Source: Pararhodobacter sp.
GTDB lineage: Bacteria > Pseudomonadota > Alphaproteobacteria > Rhodobacterales > Rhodobacteraceae
Reading direction: 5' to 3'
Length of the DNA stretch: 59,901 nt
Assembly: GCA_020832665.1 (NCBI GenBank)
Contig: JAFIEG010000019.1
Span: 1 to 59,901 of the forward strand
Position 1 is the first letter of the stretch; each line of letters starts with the position of its first letter. A program made the translations under genes and the position numbers. The notes under the pieces were generated by a model. It searched no databases. It was not told the origin of the DNA and was given only the letters and a program-made list of their open reading frames with translations. Below are positions 51,561 to 59,901 of the stretch, piece after piece.

Positions 51561-52421
51561 TCAGTGTTTCGCACCGGCGCTTGGGTCGTCCGCGGGCTCC
51601 AGGATTGTATTACGAAACAAGCCGATGCACCTGATGTGATTGAAATAGACTAATTCGAAGCCGGCTTGCGCAAGATGCCGAACGACCGGAACAACGGTTG
51701 TGTCGGCCGCTACGCCGCGTTCAGGCCCCATATCAACCGCGATGAAATCGATTCGATGAAGAAGCGCACCGGCCCCCTCGAGAATCTCCGGCTCTGCGCC
51801 TTCCGCCTCCAGCTTCATGAGCTTTATCCGTCGAGACCCATCCAAGACTCCTCGCACGCTATCCAGGCGCGCCACTTTGACCGTGGTTTTCTGTGTATAG
51901 TCTCCTGGATCGATAAGACTGGAATCCGCCGTATCGTTTTTCTCGAAAAAGGTCAGTTCACCGTCTTCATGCCAAAGGGCGAGATTGTGGACATGAAAGC
52001 GATCTTTGGCGTTTTCCGACAAGGCTCGGAATTCTCTCGGGTCGGGTTCGAAGGCGACGACTTCGGCGCCCTCGGTGTTACAGCGAAGCGAGAATTCTCC
52101 TATATTCGCGCCGCAGTCGATGACGAGGTCGCCCTCGCTGATACTCACGATGCCGCCGAGATAGAGGTTTCTCAGCGCTTCTTGACGATGCTCTATGCCT
52201 CTGCGTTGGGTGATCAGACGCGATGCTCTTGCAACGAAAATTACATTGGATCCTTCGCGAACCTCAAATAGTTTCTTCGACGACATAAAGCGTATTTTTA
52301 CCGCGCCCCCGGACAGAGGAACAAAACTGGCTTGTATGATCTTGCAGATCAAATTCGGACTTTTTCCCGCAATGCGACCAGTCAGCACCGAGTGTAATGC
52401 CTTAACTAGATCTTGCAGCAT
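51561..52421 (-). CDS. FkbM-family methyltransferase
   Basis: The product has 286 residues. The SAM-binding motif is DLVIDCGANIGEFSLRC, followed by VVAFEPDPREFRAL. The late conserved pieces KLMKLEAEGAEPEILEGA and the C-terminal VYFNHIRC are FkbM features. It probably O-methylates a sugar of the EPS. It is separated by untranslated gaps of 240-280 bp on both sides, unlike the tightly packed genes elsewhere in the locus. Confidence 0.88.
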   Translation of the reverse strand: MLQDLVKALHSVLTGRIAGKSPNLICKIIQASFVPLSGGAVKIRFMSSKKLFEVREGSNVIFVARASRLITQRRGIEHRQEALRNLYLGGIVSISEGDLVIDCGANIGEFSLRCNTEGAEVVAFEPDPREFRALSENAKDRFHVHNLALWHEDGELTFFEKNDTADSSLIDPGDYTQKTTVKVARLDSVRGVLDGSRRIKLMKLEAEGAEPEILEGAGALLHRIDFIAVDMGPERGVAADTTVVPVVRHLAQAGFELVYFNHIRCIGLFRNTILEPADDPSAGAKH

Positions 52422-52701
52422 GCATTCGCCTCATTCTATTGACATGTCTGATCATTGGTTTCGGCAGTGCCAGGACTGAAATGCCGGCGAAATTCAAACC
52501 CACCGCGGCGGAACTCATTGCTGTTAATGGTGATCGGCTTGGCGTGAGCAATCGCCCGGCGTACTGACCCTTCATGGCGCTTGGCGGGGCGGGCGAGGGC
52601 TTTGGTAAAGCGGTGGATGTTATCGTCGTCCACCCAAGCCGCGATCAGATCGCGGGCAATGACGCAGCGTTGGCAGCAGTCCGTAGCAGTCGCGCTCGGG
52701 G

Positions 52702-53703
52702 TCATTTTCGATTATACTGCCGATACCAGTCCACGAACCGGGCGATCCCTTCGCGGTAATCGGTCTGCGGCCGGAAACTGGTCAGGTTGTGCAGCTGCGT
52801 CGTATCCGCCCAAGTCGCCGACACGTCACCGGGCTGCATGTCCATGTAGTTGCGGATAGCCCTCCGCCCGGTGGCGGCCTCGATCGCCTCGATGAAATCC
52901 TCGAGCCGTTTCTTGCGCGAATTGCCGATATTGACGATGCGGAACGAGGCAACGGGAGACAGGCTGTCTCCCTCGACCGCCGCCCCCTGCCCCGGCACCG
53001 CGTCGATCAGCAGGCGGATGCCGCGCACCAGATCGCTGACATAAGTGAAATCGCGCCACATCTGGCCGTGGTTGTAGACGTCGATCGGCTCGCCCGCGAG
53101 AATGGCCCTGGTGAACTTGAACAGCGCCATGTCGGGCCGCCCCCAGGGGCCGTAGACGGTGAAGAAGCGAAACATCGTGATCGGCAGGCCATGGATATGC
53201 GCCCAGGCATGGGCCATGGCCTCATTCGCCTTCTTGGTGGCGGCGTAGAAGGACATCTGCGTGTCTGCCTTGTGCGTCTCGGCATAGGGCATGTCCGTGT
53301 TCGCGCCATAGACGGAACTGGTCGAGGCCATGAGCAGATGGGCAGGCCGCACCGCAAGCGCCGCTTCCATCAGATTGAATGTGCCAACGATGTTGGCATT
53401 TACATAGGCGCGCGGATTGTCGATTGAGTAGCGAACGCCGGCCTGAGCGGCGAGATGGACAATCACATCGGGCTGCGCCGCCGTGACAGCGGCAGACAAC
53501 GCCCCGGCATCTTCAAGCATCGCCTCGGTTGCCGTGAAGTTCTGGTGCTGACGCAATAGTTCGTGGCGGCGCTGCTTGAGGGTGACATCGTAGTAGTCGG
53601 TCATGCCGTCATAACCGAACACCTCCCACCTTTCCTGCAACAGCAGTTCGGCCAGGTGGAAGCCGATGAAACCGGCAGTGCCGGTGATAAAGGCGCGTTT
53701 CAT
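52702..53703 (-). CDS. NAD-dependent nucleotide-sugar epimerase (UDP-glucuronate 4-epimerase type)
   Basis: The 333-residue extended SDR has the NAD motif FITGTAGFIGFHLAE, the catalytic Ser/Tyr/Lys in STSSVYGAN and YAATKKANE, and TMFRFFTVYGPWGRPDMALF, typical of UDP-glucuronate epimerases. It overlaps ugd by 4 bp, supporting UDP-glucose to UDP-GlcA to UDP-GalA flow. Confidence 0.9.
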   Translation of the reverse strand: MKRAFITGTAGFIGFHLAELLLQERWEVFGYDGMTDYYDVTLKQRRHELLRQHQNFTATEAMLEDAGALSAAVTAAQPDVIVHLAAQAGVRYSIDNPRAYVNANIVGTFNLMEAALAVRPAHLLMASTSSVYGANTDMPYAETHKADTQMSFYAATKKANEAMAHAWAHIHGLPITMFRFFTVYGPWGRPDMALFKFTRAILAGEPIDVYNHGQMWRDFTYVSDLVRGIRLLIDAVPGQGAAVEGDSLSPVASFRIVNIGNSRKKRLEDFIEAIEAATGRRAIRNYMDMQPGDVSATWADTTQLHNLTSFRPQTDYREGIARFVDWYRQYNRK

Positions 53704-55046
53704 TGTGCAGCCTGGCTTGCCGGATCAGTTCGGTCAGGCAGAGCGCGGCCCACGCAATCATAGGCCTCGAAGCCCGCGGCCAATACATCCTCGGCGGAAT
53801 AGATGTTGCGCAGATCGGCCATGCGTGGGGTGGCCATGACGCTTGCCAGACGCTTGAGGTTCAACGCGCGAAACTGGTTCCATTCGGTCAGGATCAGTAG
53901 GCAATCGGCGCCTTCGGCAGCACCGTAGGGGTCATCCATCCAGCTCACGCCCGGCAACAGCGCCTCGCCTTCCTTGCGGCCATGCGGATCGACCACGCGC
54001 ACCTTCGCCCCGCCGCCTACCAGCGACGGCACCACGGTCACCGAGGGCGCGTCGCGCATGTCGTCGGTCTCGGGCTTGAAGGTCACGCCCAGTACCGCCA
54101 CCGTCTTGCCATTGACCGACCCACCGCAAAGATCCAGCACCTTGTCGACCATGCGTCGCTTGGTCAGGTCATTCACTGCCATCACTGTTTCGGTGATGCG
54201 CTGCGGCACGCCGTGCTCCTGCCCGATCCGGGCCAGCGCCGAGGTGTCCTTCGGAAAACACGACCCGCCATAGCCGGGGCCGGCATGCAGGAACTTGTTG
54301 CCGATGCGGCCATCCAGCCCCATGCCCTTCGCCACCGATTTCACATCGGCGCCCACCCGCTCGCACAGCGCCGCAATCTCGTTGATGAAGCTGATCTTGG
54401 TCGCCAGAAAGGCATTGGCGGCGTATTTTATCATCTCGGCCGATTCCAGATCGGTATAGACGATTGGAAAATCGCGCAGGTAAAGGGGGCGGTAGATATC
54501 ACCCATGATCTCTTTCGCGCGATCGCTCTCCACGCCGACCACCACGCGGTCGGGCTTCATGAAATCATCGATTGCCGCACCTTCGCGCAGGAACTCGGGG
54601 TTCGAGGCCACGTCGAAATCGGCATTGTGCCGCGTTGCCCGGATCACCTCGGCGACCTTGCGGTTGGTGCCCACCGGCACGGTCGATTTCGTCACCACCA
54701 CGGCATAGCCGGTCAGGGCCCTGGCGATATCCCCGGCGGCGGCCATCACGTATTTCAGGTCGGCATGCCCGTCGCCACGCCGCGTGGGCGTGCCCACGGC
54801 GATGAAGACCGCATCGGCCCCATCGACTGCCGCGCCCAGATCGGTGCTAAATTTCAGCCGGCCCGCATCGACATTGCGCGCCATGACGCCATCGAGGCCC
54901 GGCTCGTAAATCGGCACCTCGCCGCGCTCCAGCCTGGCAACCTTTTCGGGCAACCTGTCCACGCAGACCACATCATGGCCGAAATCCGAGAAACACACCC
55001 CGGAGACAAGGCCCACATAGCCCGTCCCGATCATCGCAATCTTCAT
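53700..55046 (-). CDS. ugd: UDP-glucose 6-dehydrogenase
   Basis: The 448-residue product has the NAD-binding N-terminus MIGTGYVGLVSGVCFSDFG. Catalytic Cys lies in GPGYGGSCFPKDTSAL, with a conserved Lys in KYAANAFLATKISFINE. It makes UDP-glucuronate. Its ATG overlaps the stop of the galU remnant by 4 bp, showing former translational coupling. Confidence 0.96.
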   Translation of the reverse strand: MKIAMIGTGYVGLVSGVCFSDFGHDVVCVDRLPEKVARLERGEVPIYEPGLDGVMARNVDAGRLKFSTDLGAAVDGADAVFIAVGTPTRRGDGHADLKYVMAAAGDIARALTGYAVVVTKSTVPVGTNRKVAEVIRATRHNADFDVASNPEFLREGAAIDDFMKPDRVVVGVESDRAKEIMGDIYRPLYLRDFPIVYTDLESAEMIKYAANAFLATKISFINEIAALCERVGADVKSVAKGMGLDGRIGNKFLHAGPGYGGSCFPKDTSALARIGQEHGVPQRITETVMAVNDLTKRRMVDKVLDLCGGSVNGKTVAVLGVTFKPETDDMRDAPSVTVVPSLVGGGAKVRVVDPHGRKEGEALLPGVSWMDDPYGAAEGADCLLILTEWNQFRALNLKRLASVMATPRMADLRNIYSAEDVLAAGFEAYDCVGRALPDRTDPASQAAQ

Positions 55047-55555
55047 TTCTCGAATTCCCTTTGGGACAAACTGTCTGCCCGTGCCCCGCGCGCAACGGCC
55101 TTGCTGTTCATCAGCGCGCCGAAGGGTTCGGCATAGTCCGGGTGCTCAAGCGCGAAATCCACCACCGCCTCGAGAGACCCCATCCTGGAGCCGCAATCGT
55201 AGCGCTGCCCTTTCAGCGTCACGGCGCGTACATGGCCCTGGGTGGCGCCGGTGTTGATGGCATCGGCAGTCTAGATCTCGCCGCCATGCCCCGGCGGCAG
55301 GGCGGGCAGGATATCGAAGTGCTCGGGCTCCAGCACATTGCGCCCGACCGAGGCCGGCCTGGAGGGGGCGGTGCCGGGCTTGGGCCTTTCCGCCAGACCG
55401 GCCATCCCGCCATCAGGGGTGGGACGGATGATGCCGGATTTCTGCGCCTTGGTTGCTGGCACTTCCATCACGCTAAGGATTGTCCCCCGGGAGTTCGGCA
55501 TGGGCATTGACCAGGCATTGCGTCAGTAAATCCCCGGGCATCGCGGATAGGGGTA
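55043..55555 (-). pseudogene. galU: UTP-glucose-1-phosphate uridylyltransferase remnant
   Basis: Only the C-terminal half of GalU remains. ILSVMEVPATKAQKSGIIRP, LAERPKPGTAPSRPASVGR and LEPEHFDILP are GalU motifs. At GGEI the frame hits TAG (55271-55273) in place of the usual Gln, then continues TADAINTGATQGHV, QRYDCGSRMGSLEA to the stop overlapping ugd. Further upstream a short piece (LLTQCLVNAHAELPGDN) is in another frame, so a frameshift exists near 55480-55490. The N-terminal nucleotide-binding half is absent. Confidence 0.8.
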
Positions 55556-55580
55556 TTGGGGTGATCGTCACCTTGACAGA

Positions 55581-55958
55581 TTACCGGCTTTTCAACTTGG
55601 TGCGGATCTCGGCAAGCTCCTTAGCCGACAGATCGGCGCGCACCTCTTCGATCTCGGCTTTCAGCGCCTTGTATTCCGCCATCTTTCGCAGCATGAACCG
55701 ACGCGTCAGACGGGCTTTCTCGGCAAAACCGCTTGGTGTCAGCTTGTAGGCGTAGCGGCGCTTGTCGGCGGCGGCGGTGAAATTGGCCAGCTTGAGCATG
55801 CCCTTCTCCACCAGTGCATTGAGCACATAATGGATGCCGCCCGTGCTGACGCCTACCGCCCTGGCGAGTTCGCGCTGGGTCATCTCCGGGTTGTCCTGCA
55901 AAAGGCGCAGGATGCGAAACTGCACATCCTCTCGCAGCTTGTCGCGCTGTGTGGCCAT
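55581..55958 (-). CDS. MarR-family EPS-associated transcriptional regulator
   Basis: The 125-residue winged-helix protein has QFRILRLLQDNPEMTQRELA, VSTGGIHYVLNALVEKGMLK and a long C-terminal helix (RRFMLRKMAEYKALKAEIEE). This type of regulator is found at the head of exopolysaccharide loci. It precedes the galU remnant in the direction of transcription. Confidence 0.85.
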   Translation of the reverse strand: MATQRDKLREDVQFRILRLLQDNPEMTQRELARAVGVSTGGIHYVLNALVEKGMLKLANFTAAADKRRYAYKLTPSGFAEKARLTRRFMLRKMAEYKALKAEIEEVRADLSAKELAEIRTKLKSR

Positions 55959-56317
55959 GATTCAGGGTTTTTCTTGCAGGCTACCGCACAAGAACTGCCG
56001 ATGGGCGCCTTGCTGCTGTAGTTGTCGCAATGTGGAGCGGAATCAACATGATTGCTCGACATAGAGCAATATGCGATGGCGTGCGCAGGCGCAAGTTCAA
56101 ATCTCAATGGGAAAAAAACAGTGCTGCTCGCCTGGCGCAGTGCGGAGCCTGAGCGGGCAAGGCGCTGCAAGCGCGTCGAATCGCTTGGCAGACGAGCAAA
56201 CGAGGCGCCGCTGCTCACGCAAGAGAAGAATCGTTGCGCGAGCACGAGGGCCCGCGCATGTCCGCAAGCGTCGAAGATGCCAACGCCAGCATAGAGGTTT
56301 CTGATTCCCGGCATGCT

Positions 56318-56507
56318 TTCGCAGCCGGCCCGTCAGCTTGACCGAGATCTCCTTGGCCTTCTTGTCCGGATCCGGATTGCCGAGAACAGCCTCGAGTAGC
56401 TCGGCGTCCATCACCAGCGTGTCGAGGTCATCCCGAACCGCGTCAATGTGGACGTACTCGTGGATCAGTTCGATCGTCTTGGCACCCATTGGCCGATAGG
56501 AAGCCAC
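56318..56507 (-). pseudogene. Fragment of type I restriction enzyme subunit R (hsdR)
   Basis: The frame MGAKTIELIHEYVHIDAVRD, DLDTLVMDAELLEAVLGN, KKAKEISVKLTGRLRKHAGN matches the C-terminal region of HsdR. It then diverges into unrelated residues and ends 200 bp later. It is truncated at both ends. No hsdM or hsdS is nearby. Confidence 0.6.
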
Positions 56508-56921
56508 TCAGCGCACCGGCCCTTGCAGCAGCGCCGCGTTGCGCCGCGACATGACGCGTGTCAGTTCAGCCAGCAACGCCTCGTTCAACCTGATCAGGCG
56601 CTTGCTGCGCTTGGTGCCGCATTGCTGCAGGCGCAAGCGCCCGGCCTCGTTCTGTTCGCGGATGAACTTGAGCAGAGCAGAGGCCCCAAGCGCCTTGGAG
56701 CGCACGTTCTCGACGGTCTGATACACCCCCGTGCCCTTTATCTCGTCGGCCCCGGCCAGCAGCAGGAGCAACTCCCAGGTGGCCGCGTTGCGCCGGAACA
56801 GCGCGAGGTGGCGCGAGGCAGCGATCTCGCGTTCGTAATCCAGTTCTGCCGCAAATGCGGTCGGGCGCGGACGCATTGTGATCGGCACCGCGTCGTTAAT
56901 CATATGGCGAAATGTCTTCAT
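56508..56921 (-). CDS. Putative winged-helix protein
   Basis: The product has about 137 residues from MKTFRHMINDAVP (a start 45 bp further upstream is possible). The middle part RRNAATWELLLLLAGADEIK, GVYQTVENVRSKALGASALL and FIREQNEAGRLRLQQCGTKR looks like a MarR-type winged helix. It abuts the hsdR shard. Recognition is weak. It is possibly an EPS- or island-associated regulator, but it may itself be a fragment. Confidence 0.5.
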   Translation of the reverse strand: MKTFRHMINDAVPITMRPRPTAFAAELDYEREIAASRHLALFRRNAATWELLLLLAGADEIKGTGVYQTVENVRSKALGASALLKFIREQNEAGRLRLQQCGTKRSKRLIRLNEALLAELTRVMSRRNAALLQGPVR

Positions 56922-56966
56922 TCTTTTCTGCCTTTTCTTTTCGGTCCTGTATGCCCTGGCCCGCAT

Positions 56967-57576
56967 AAACGCCCCCCGTTCACGAAGTAGCCGCCGGAAA
57001 ATTCTCCTCCGATGCGGTCGCGCGAGTTGGTTGTCGTGCCGTTTCGGGCGGAGGTGGATTTGCAGTAGGGGTCCACCCCCATCTCGGCCCTCAGATCAAA
57101 CCAATCCGTCACCGGTGCCGTCTGTCGAGGAGGTTGGCATTCCTTTCATCAAGGTAATCCAGAAGAGAACCGCCATACGGATCTAACTGCCCTGATGGGG
57201 TGAATACACTGCCCTCCATGCAAATGCCCCCCGATCCGTATCCCTGCGGCCAGGCGAGCTGAGATTGCAACCGGTGAAGTGTACGGAAGGCGGCTTCAGG
57301 AATAATACCTAATTTGAGGTATTTTCGAACTTTTGTAATAGCGCATCACGGCGCCAAGGCAGCAGGCCGGCAGGAACATGTCCGCGCAGCAATCATCGCG
57401 ACCCGCGAATGGATGGAGCGGTTCAGATAGTTGAATTATGCCGGGGCAATCATCGATACGCGGGTGTCATTGATGCGCCAATAGGGGGCTCAACTGAACA
57501 AAGCAATTTCGTTTTCCCTCATTCGGGGTAATGTGATAGATTATTTTTCCAACCGGGGCTGACGGGATTCGATTGG
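56967..57576. other. Gene-poor debris region
   Basis: About 600 bp with no convincing gene. It contains an AATACCT-AATTTG-AGGTATT hairpin (57304-57323) and a minus-strand fragment around 57000-57110 (DWFDLRAEMGVDPYC) that ends without a start signal. The promoter of the LuxR gene should be in the last 100 bp, which are AT-rich. Confidence 0.5.
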
Positions 57577-57633
57577 TTGATCTCGGACACCCTGCCGAGG
57601 ATGACTTGCGCTGAAACCGGGTGTGCGGGCGGC

Positions 57634-58764
57634 ATGGATGTAACGCGCGATACCGGAGCTTTGATCGACCTCATTCATGGTGCCATTCACGGGGACGCAT
57701 CATGGCATGAATTCCTTGATGCGGCGCGGGGGCTGGTACCCAACGGCCATGCGATGTTGCTTTTTCACGATGCAGCGGCGGAAACTGGCGCCATAGGGTT
57801 GGCGGCAGGCGGAGATACGAGCATGGCCGCTGCCTATCGAGACCACTTCAGCAAGATCAATCCCTGGATGCCGCACGCGTCGGTCCGCCCCCTCGGGCGC
57901 GTCATGCAGGCCGACGAGATGCTGCCTCGAAAGGCGCTGCGAACGACTGAATTCTACAACGACTATCTTCGCCCGCAGGAGATTGAGACCGGTTTCGGCG
58001 TCACCATTCGCCGCGACGGCGGCTGTAACTACAACTTCACCGTCTTGTGCGCCGACCCCGACGAGGGTGCGTTGGAAACCGCCAAGACGGCTTTCCAAGC
58101 GTTGGTACCCCATCTGCGGGAAGCATTCGAGCATCATCGTCGTCAACCTGAGGAAATGTTCATCACGCCTGACGGGGCTGCGCATGACCGGTTACCCCGC
58201 AGACGGGGATTGGTTCGTGTGGGCCCCGGATGCCGGGTGCTGTTTGCCGATACCTATGCCCAGTGGCTGGCCGATAGGTCTGGCAGTCTTTCGATCGGGG
58301 CCTTCGGGCGCTTCTCCTCGAAGTCGCAAGCACTGACGGATTATGTGGAAAATCAACTTGCCACTTGGGATGGTGGAGCATCTCTACCATCCATGAGGAT
58401 TTTTCACCTCCGACGCGAAACAGGTGCACTCCCGCTTCGGGTCACGGTTTTTCGCCCCGGCGGCTCCGGTGTCGTTTTCTTTCGTGGCCCGGAGTGTATC
58501 CTTCAGATCGAGGATCCCGCTGACGGTTTTCCAGCCGCAGTGGAAGAGTTTGTTGAGCTTTTCGGCCTAAGCCCCGCCGAGCGGCGAATTGTGGAGGGGC
58601 TCGCCAATGGCCTGGCGCTGGACGCCATTGCAGCGGAAAGCGGCTTGTCTGTTGCAACTCTGCGGACCCAACTCAAGCACATTTTCTCAAAGACCGGACT
58701 GAACCGCCAGTCAGGCATCGTTCGCTACATATCCATCATGGCGGGGGCCTTGCGAGGCGGTTGA
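57634..58764 (+). CDS. LuxR-family (HTH) transcriptional regulator
   Basis: About 376 residues. The C-terminal LuxR HTH is clear: FGLSPAERRIVEGLANGLAL, DAIAAESGLSVATLRTQLKH, IFSKTGLNRQSGIVRY. The N-terminal ~200 residues are a PAS/GAF-like sensor region without an autoinducer-binding signature, as in many alphaproteobacterial orphan LuxR proteins. The start is uncertain (TTG 57577, ATG 57601 or ATG 57634). None has a strong ribosome-binding site; 57634 is chosen because it is closest to the first conserved helix. Confidence 0.8.
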   Translation: MDVTRDTGALIDLIHGAIHGDASWHEFLDAARGLVPNGHAMLLFHDAAAETGAIGLAAGGDTSMAAAYRDHFSKINPWMPHASVRPLGRVMQADEMLPRKALRTTEFYNDYLRPQEIETGFGVTIRRDGGCNYNFTVLCADPDEGALETAKTAFQALVPHLREAFEHHRRQPEEMFITPDGAAHDRLPRRRGLVRVGPGCRVLFADTYAQWLADRSGSLSIGAFGRFSSKSQALTDYVENQLATWDGGASLPSMRIFHLRRETGALPLRVTVFRPGGSGVVFFRGPECILQIEDPADGFPAAVEEFVELFGLSPAERRIVEGLANGLALDAIAAESGLSVATLRTQLKHIFSKTGLNRQSGIVRYISIMAGALRGG

Positions 58765-58835
58765 ACCTGGCCATTCGTCGCGGATGATGGCAAGGATTTC
58801 AGTCTGTTAGACGACAGCGGGTTTTCAACAGAGGT

Positions 58836-58920
58836 GGAGAACGTTTGCCCCAGGTCCCGTCCCCTCCGCCACTTGCCCCAGCGAAAGCGTTCTCCCCATC
58901 CGGCTGAGGCCGGATTTTCT
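58836..58920 (+). other. tRNA-3'-end-like segment with terminator
   Basis: CCCGTCCCCTCCGCCA (58856-58871) resembles the 3' end of a tRNA-Ser including CCA. It is enclosed by an 8-bp inverted repeat GGAGAACG/CGTTCTCC (58836-58843, 58888-58895) and followed by ATCCGGC-TGAG-GCCGGAT and TTTCT (58898-58920). It may be an att remnant of another island or a small structured RNA. Confidence 0.4.
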
Positions 58921-59150
58921 CGTTATATTTGAGGGTTATGCGGGAAGGGCTGAGCACTGGCCCCGGCGCCAGGTGGCCCGGATGCGGTCTCTCAGGGCCG
59001 ATATTCTCCGGACCTCATGACTGGGCGGGTTTGGTGAATAGATTGCAAGCATCTGGCATTGCGATGTTTTTCCGAGGTCGCCCTGAACACTTCGAGGCCG
59101 GTGGCGTTCGGCGTGATGGAACCGACGTCGAACCCATGATTGCAGGAAAG

Positions 59151-59885
59151 CTAGGTGATCTCGTCGGCAATCCAGACGATTAGGTCTCCGACGTCCGGCA
59201 CGCGGGCGTTTTCGTTGCGCGTCTTCCAGGTTGGATCGATGAGGCCCTGTTTCGCCAGGTCCGCGATCCTCTTCTTGATCTCCGCCAGCGAGACGTAATG
59301 CTTCTCCATGACGGTCGCGGCAAATCTCTCAAAAGTTTTGGGCGCATCCTTGGTCCGCCGGGCGAGTTCGGTCACCAGCGCTGGAAGGTCTTCGAGGTGC
59401 CTCCTTCTCATGGCGCCGTACGGCCCCGGGGAGTGCTCCTCGTCGTCGAACATGCTGAGCTGGCCGCGCGCCCGCCGGTCCTTCACCTTCCACTCGTGGT
59501 CCGGCAGCGCCTTCTTCTCCACTTCCCTGAGCACGAACACGCCATCCGCCGCGGAGGTGCCGTAGATCATGCTGAAGTGCAGGCGCCGCTTTTCGACCAT
59601 CTCGATCGGCGAGTGGCAGGCATAGACAAAGCGCAGCTCCGTCTTGAACATCCGAAGTGCCGCCGCCCTCATGTCCTCCGCCGGCAGCTCCCGGCCCGCG
59701 AGCTCGGCGGCGATGTCGTCTCCGACGATCGCCCGCAGCCAACGCTCGCGGTCCTCGGAGAGGTGGTAGAGGTGGCGGTGGTAGAGGTGGCGGTGGTAGA
59801 GGTGGCGGTGGATGTGCTCGTGCATGAAGTTCAGTATCAGCTCGCACTGAACCGCCCCGGGTTTCCGAGAGGCTTCTTTGTTCAA
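59151..59885 (-). CDS. C-terminal part of a possible three-Cys-motif partner (TcmP)-like protein
   Basis: The frame begins at TTG directly after an in-frame TAG, with CELILNFMHEHIHRHLYH, and gives 244 residues. The C-terminal half (SPIEMVEKRRLHFSMIYGT, FAATVMEKHYVSLAEIKKR, LADLAKQGLIDPTWKTR in overlapping parts) looks like the helical and winged-helix end of TcmP proteins as I recall them. The N-terminal catalytic part is missing or lies past the stop. A threefold HLYHR repeat is encoded by a tandem 15-bp repeat. It is probably a truncated gene. Confidence 0.45.
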   Translation of the reverse strand: MNKEASRKPGAVQCELILNFMHEHIHRHLYHRHLYHRHLYHLSEDRERWLRAIVGDDIAAELAGRELPAEDMRAAALRMFKTELRFVYACHSPIEMVEKRRLHFSMIYGTSAADGVFVLREVEKKALPDHEWKVKDRRARGQLSMFDDEEHSPGPYGAMRRRHLEDLPALVTELARRTKDAPKTFERFAATVMEKHYVSLAEIKKRIADLAKQGLIDPTWKTRNENARVPDVGDLIVWIADEIT

Positions 59886-59901
59886 AACCTACGCGGCTTT
59901 T

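Noticed and set aside
52436-52705. 89-codon frame upstream of FkbM
   Set aside because: No recognisable features or ribosome-binding site; may be a fragment but cannot be supported.
58929-59183. 84-codon plus-strand frame
   Set aside because: Weak composition, no motif, and convergent overlap with the TcmP-like frame.
59762-59815. Possible CRISPR array
   Set aside because: The repeats are contiguous 15-bp units with no spacers and lie within a coding frame.

Overview
The window is GC-rich chromosomal DNA from an alphaproteobacterium, most probably a member of the Rhodobacteraceae. The evidence is the gene content (heterotetrameric sarcosine oxidase, a complete phenylacetyl-CoA epoxidase operon, a bolA/J-domain pair, DUF1289, DUF4177 and TauE proteins), the heavily G/C-biased codon use, and five copies of an intergenic repeat with the core TTCATCTTGCC. 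No operon contradicts that placement, but the species cannot be named from the sequence.

Layout. 1-7600 holds housekeeping genes: a broken lipoprotein, sufE, a TauE permease, gatB, a lytic transglycosylase lipoprotein, DUF4177, bolA and a J-domain protein. 7767-13955 (minus) is a sarcosine oxidase operon, soxB-x-x-x-soxD-soxA-soxG. Its soxB/soxD junction looks like a fusion of two different sox operons and carries an AT-rich membrane-protein gene. 14192-17950 has ccmI, ruvX, DUF1289 and a DegP-type protease. 18311-27265 (minus) is the phenylacetate operon paaX / thiolase-paaABCDE-(ferritin-like)-paaZ. Behind paaX lies its own promoter, with a near-consensus -35/-10 and two different candidate operators. 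27401-38636 holds a broken DCC-family gene, hisBH, an arsR/permease pair, metY, a 1008-residue GspL/GspC-like fusion, metF divergent from a metR-like regulator, and a sirtuin.

39339-45270 is a tRNA-Ser(GCT) followed by a 5.8-kb integrated element with a 15-bp att duplication. It encodes a tyrosine integrase, an AlpA regulator, a Prim-Pol-type primase and small coupled genes but no virion genes, so it looks like a phage satellite or P4-like island. Between integrase and AlpA it carries an AT-rich gene of unknown function. To its right lies a decayed phage lysis cassette (45829-46795).

46871-55958 (minus) is an exopolysaccharide locus. In transcription order it has a MarR-type EPS regulator, a galU pseudogene, ugd, a nucleotide-sugar epimerase, an FkbM methyltransferase, a Wzx flippase, a Wzy-like polymerase, a P-loop protein and a GT4 glycosyltransferase. 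It is expected to make UDP-glucuronate/galacturonate-containing repeat units, but its own UDP-glucose pyrophosphorylase is broken. 56000-59901 is debris-rich accessory DNA: an hsdR fragment, a putative winged-helix protein, a LuxR-type regulator, a tRNA-end-like segment with a terminator, and the C-terminal part of what may be a three-Cys-motif partner protein.

Read together, the window combines intact catabolic and housekeeping operons with an unusual number of interrupted genes (at least six). These reflect either real genome decay or residual sequencing errors, and raw-read checking would decide which.
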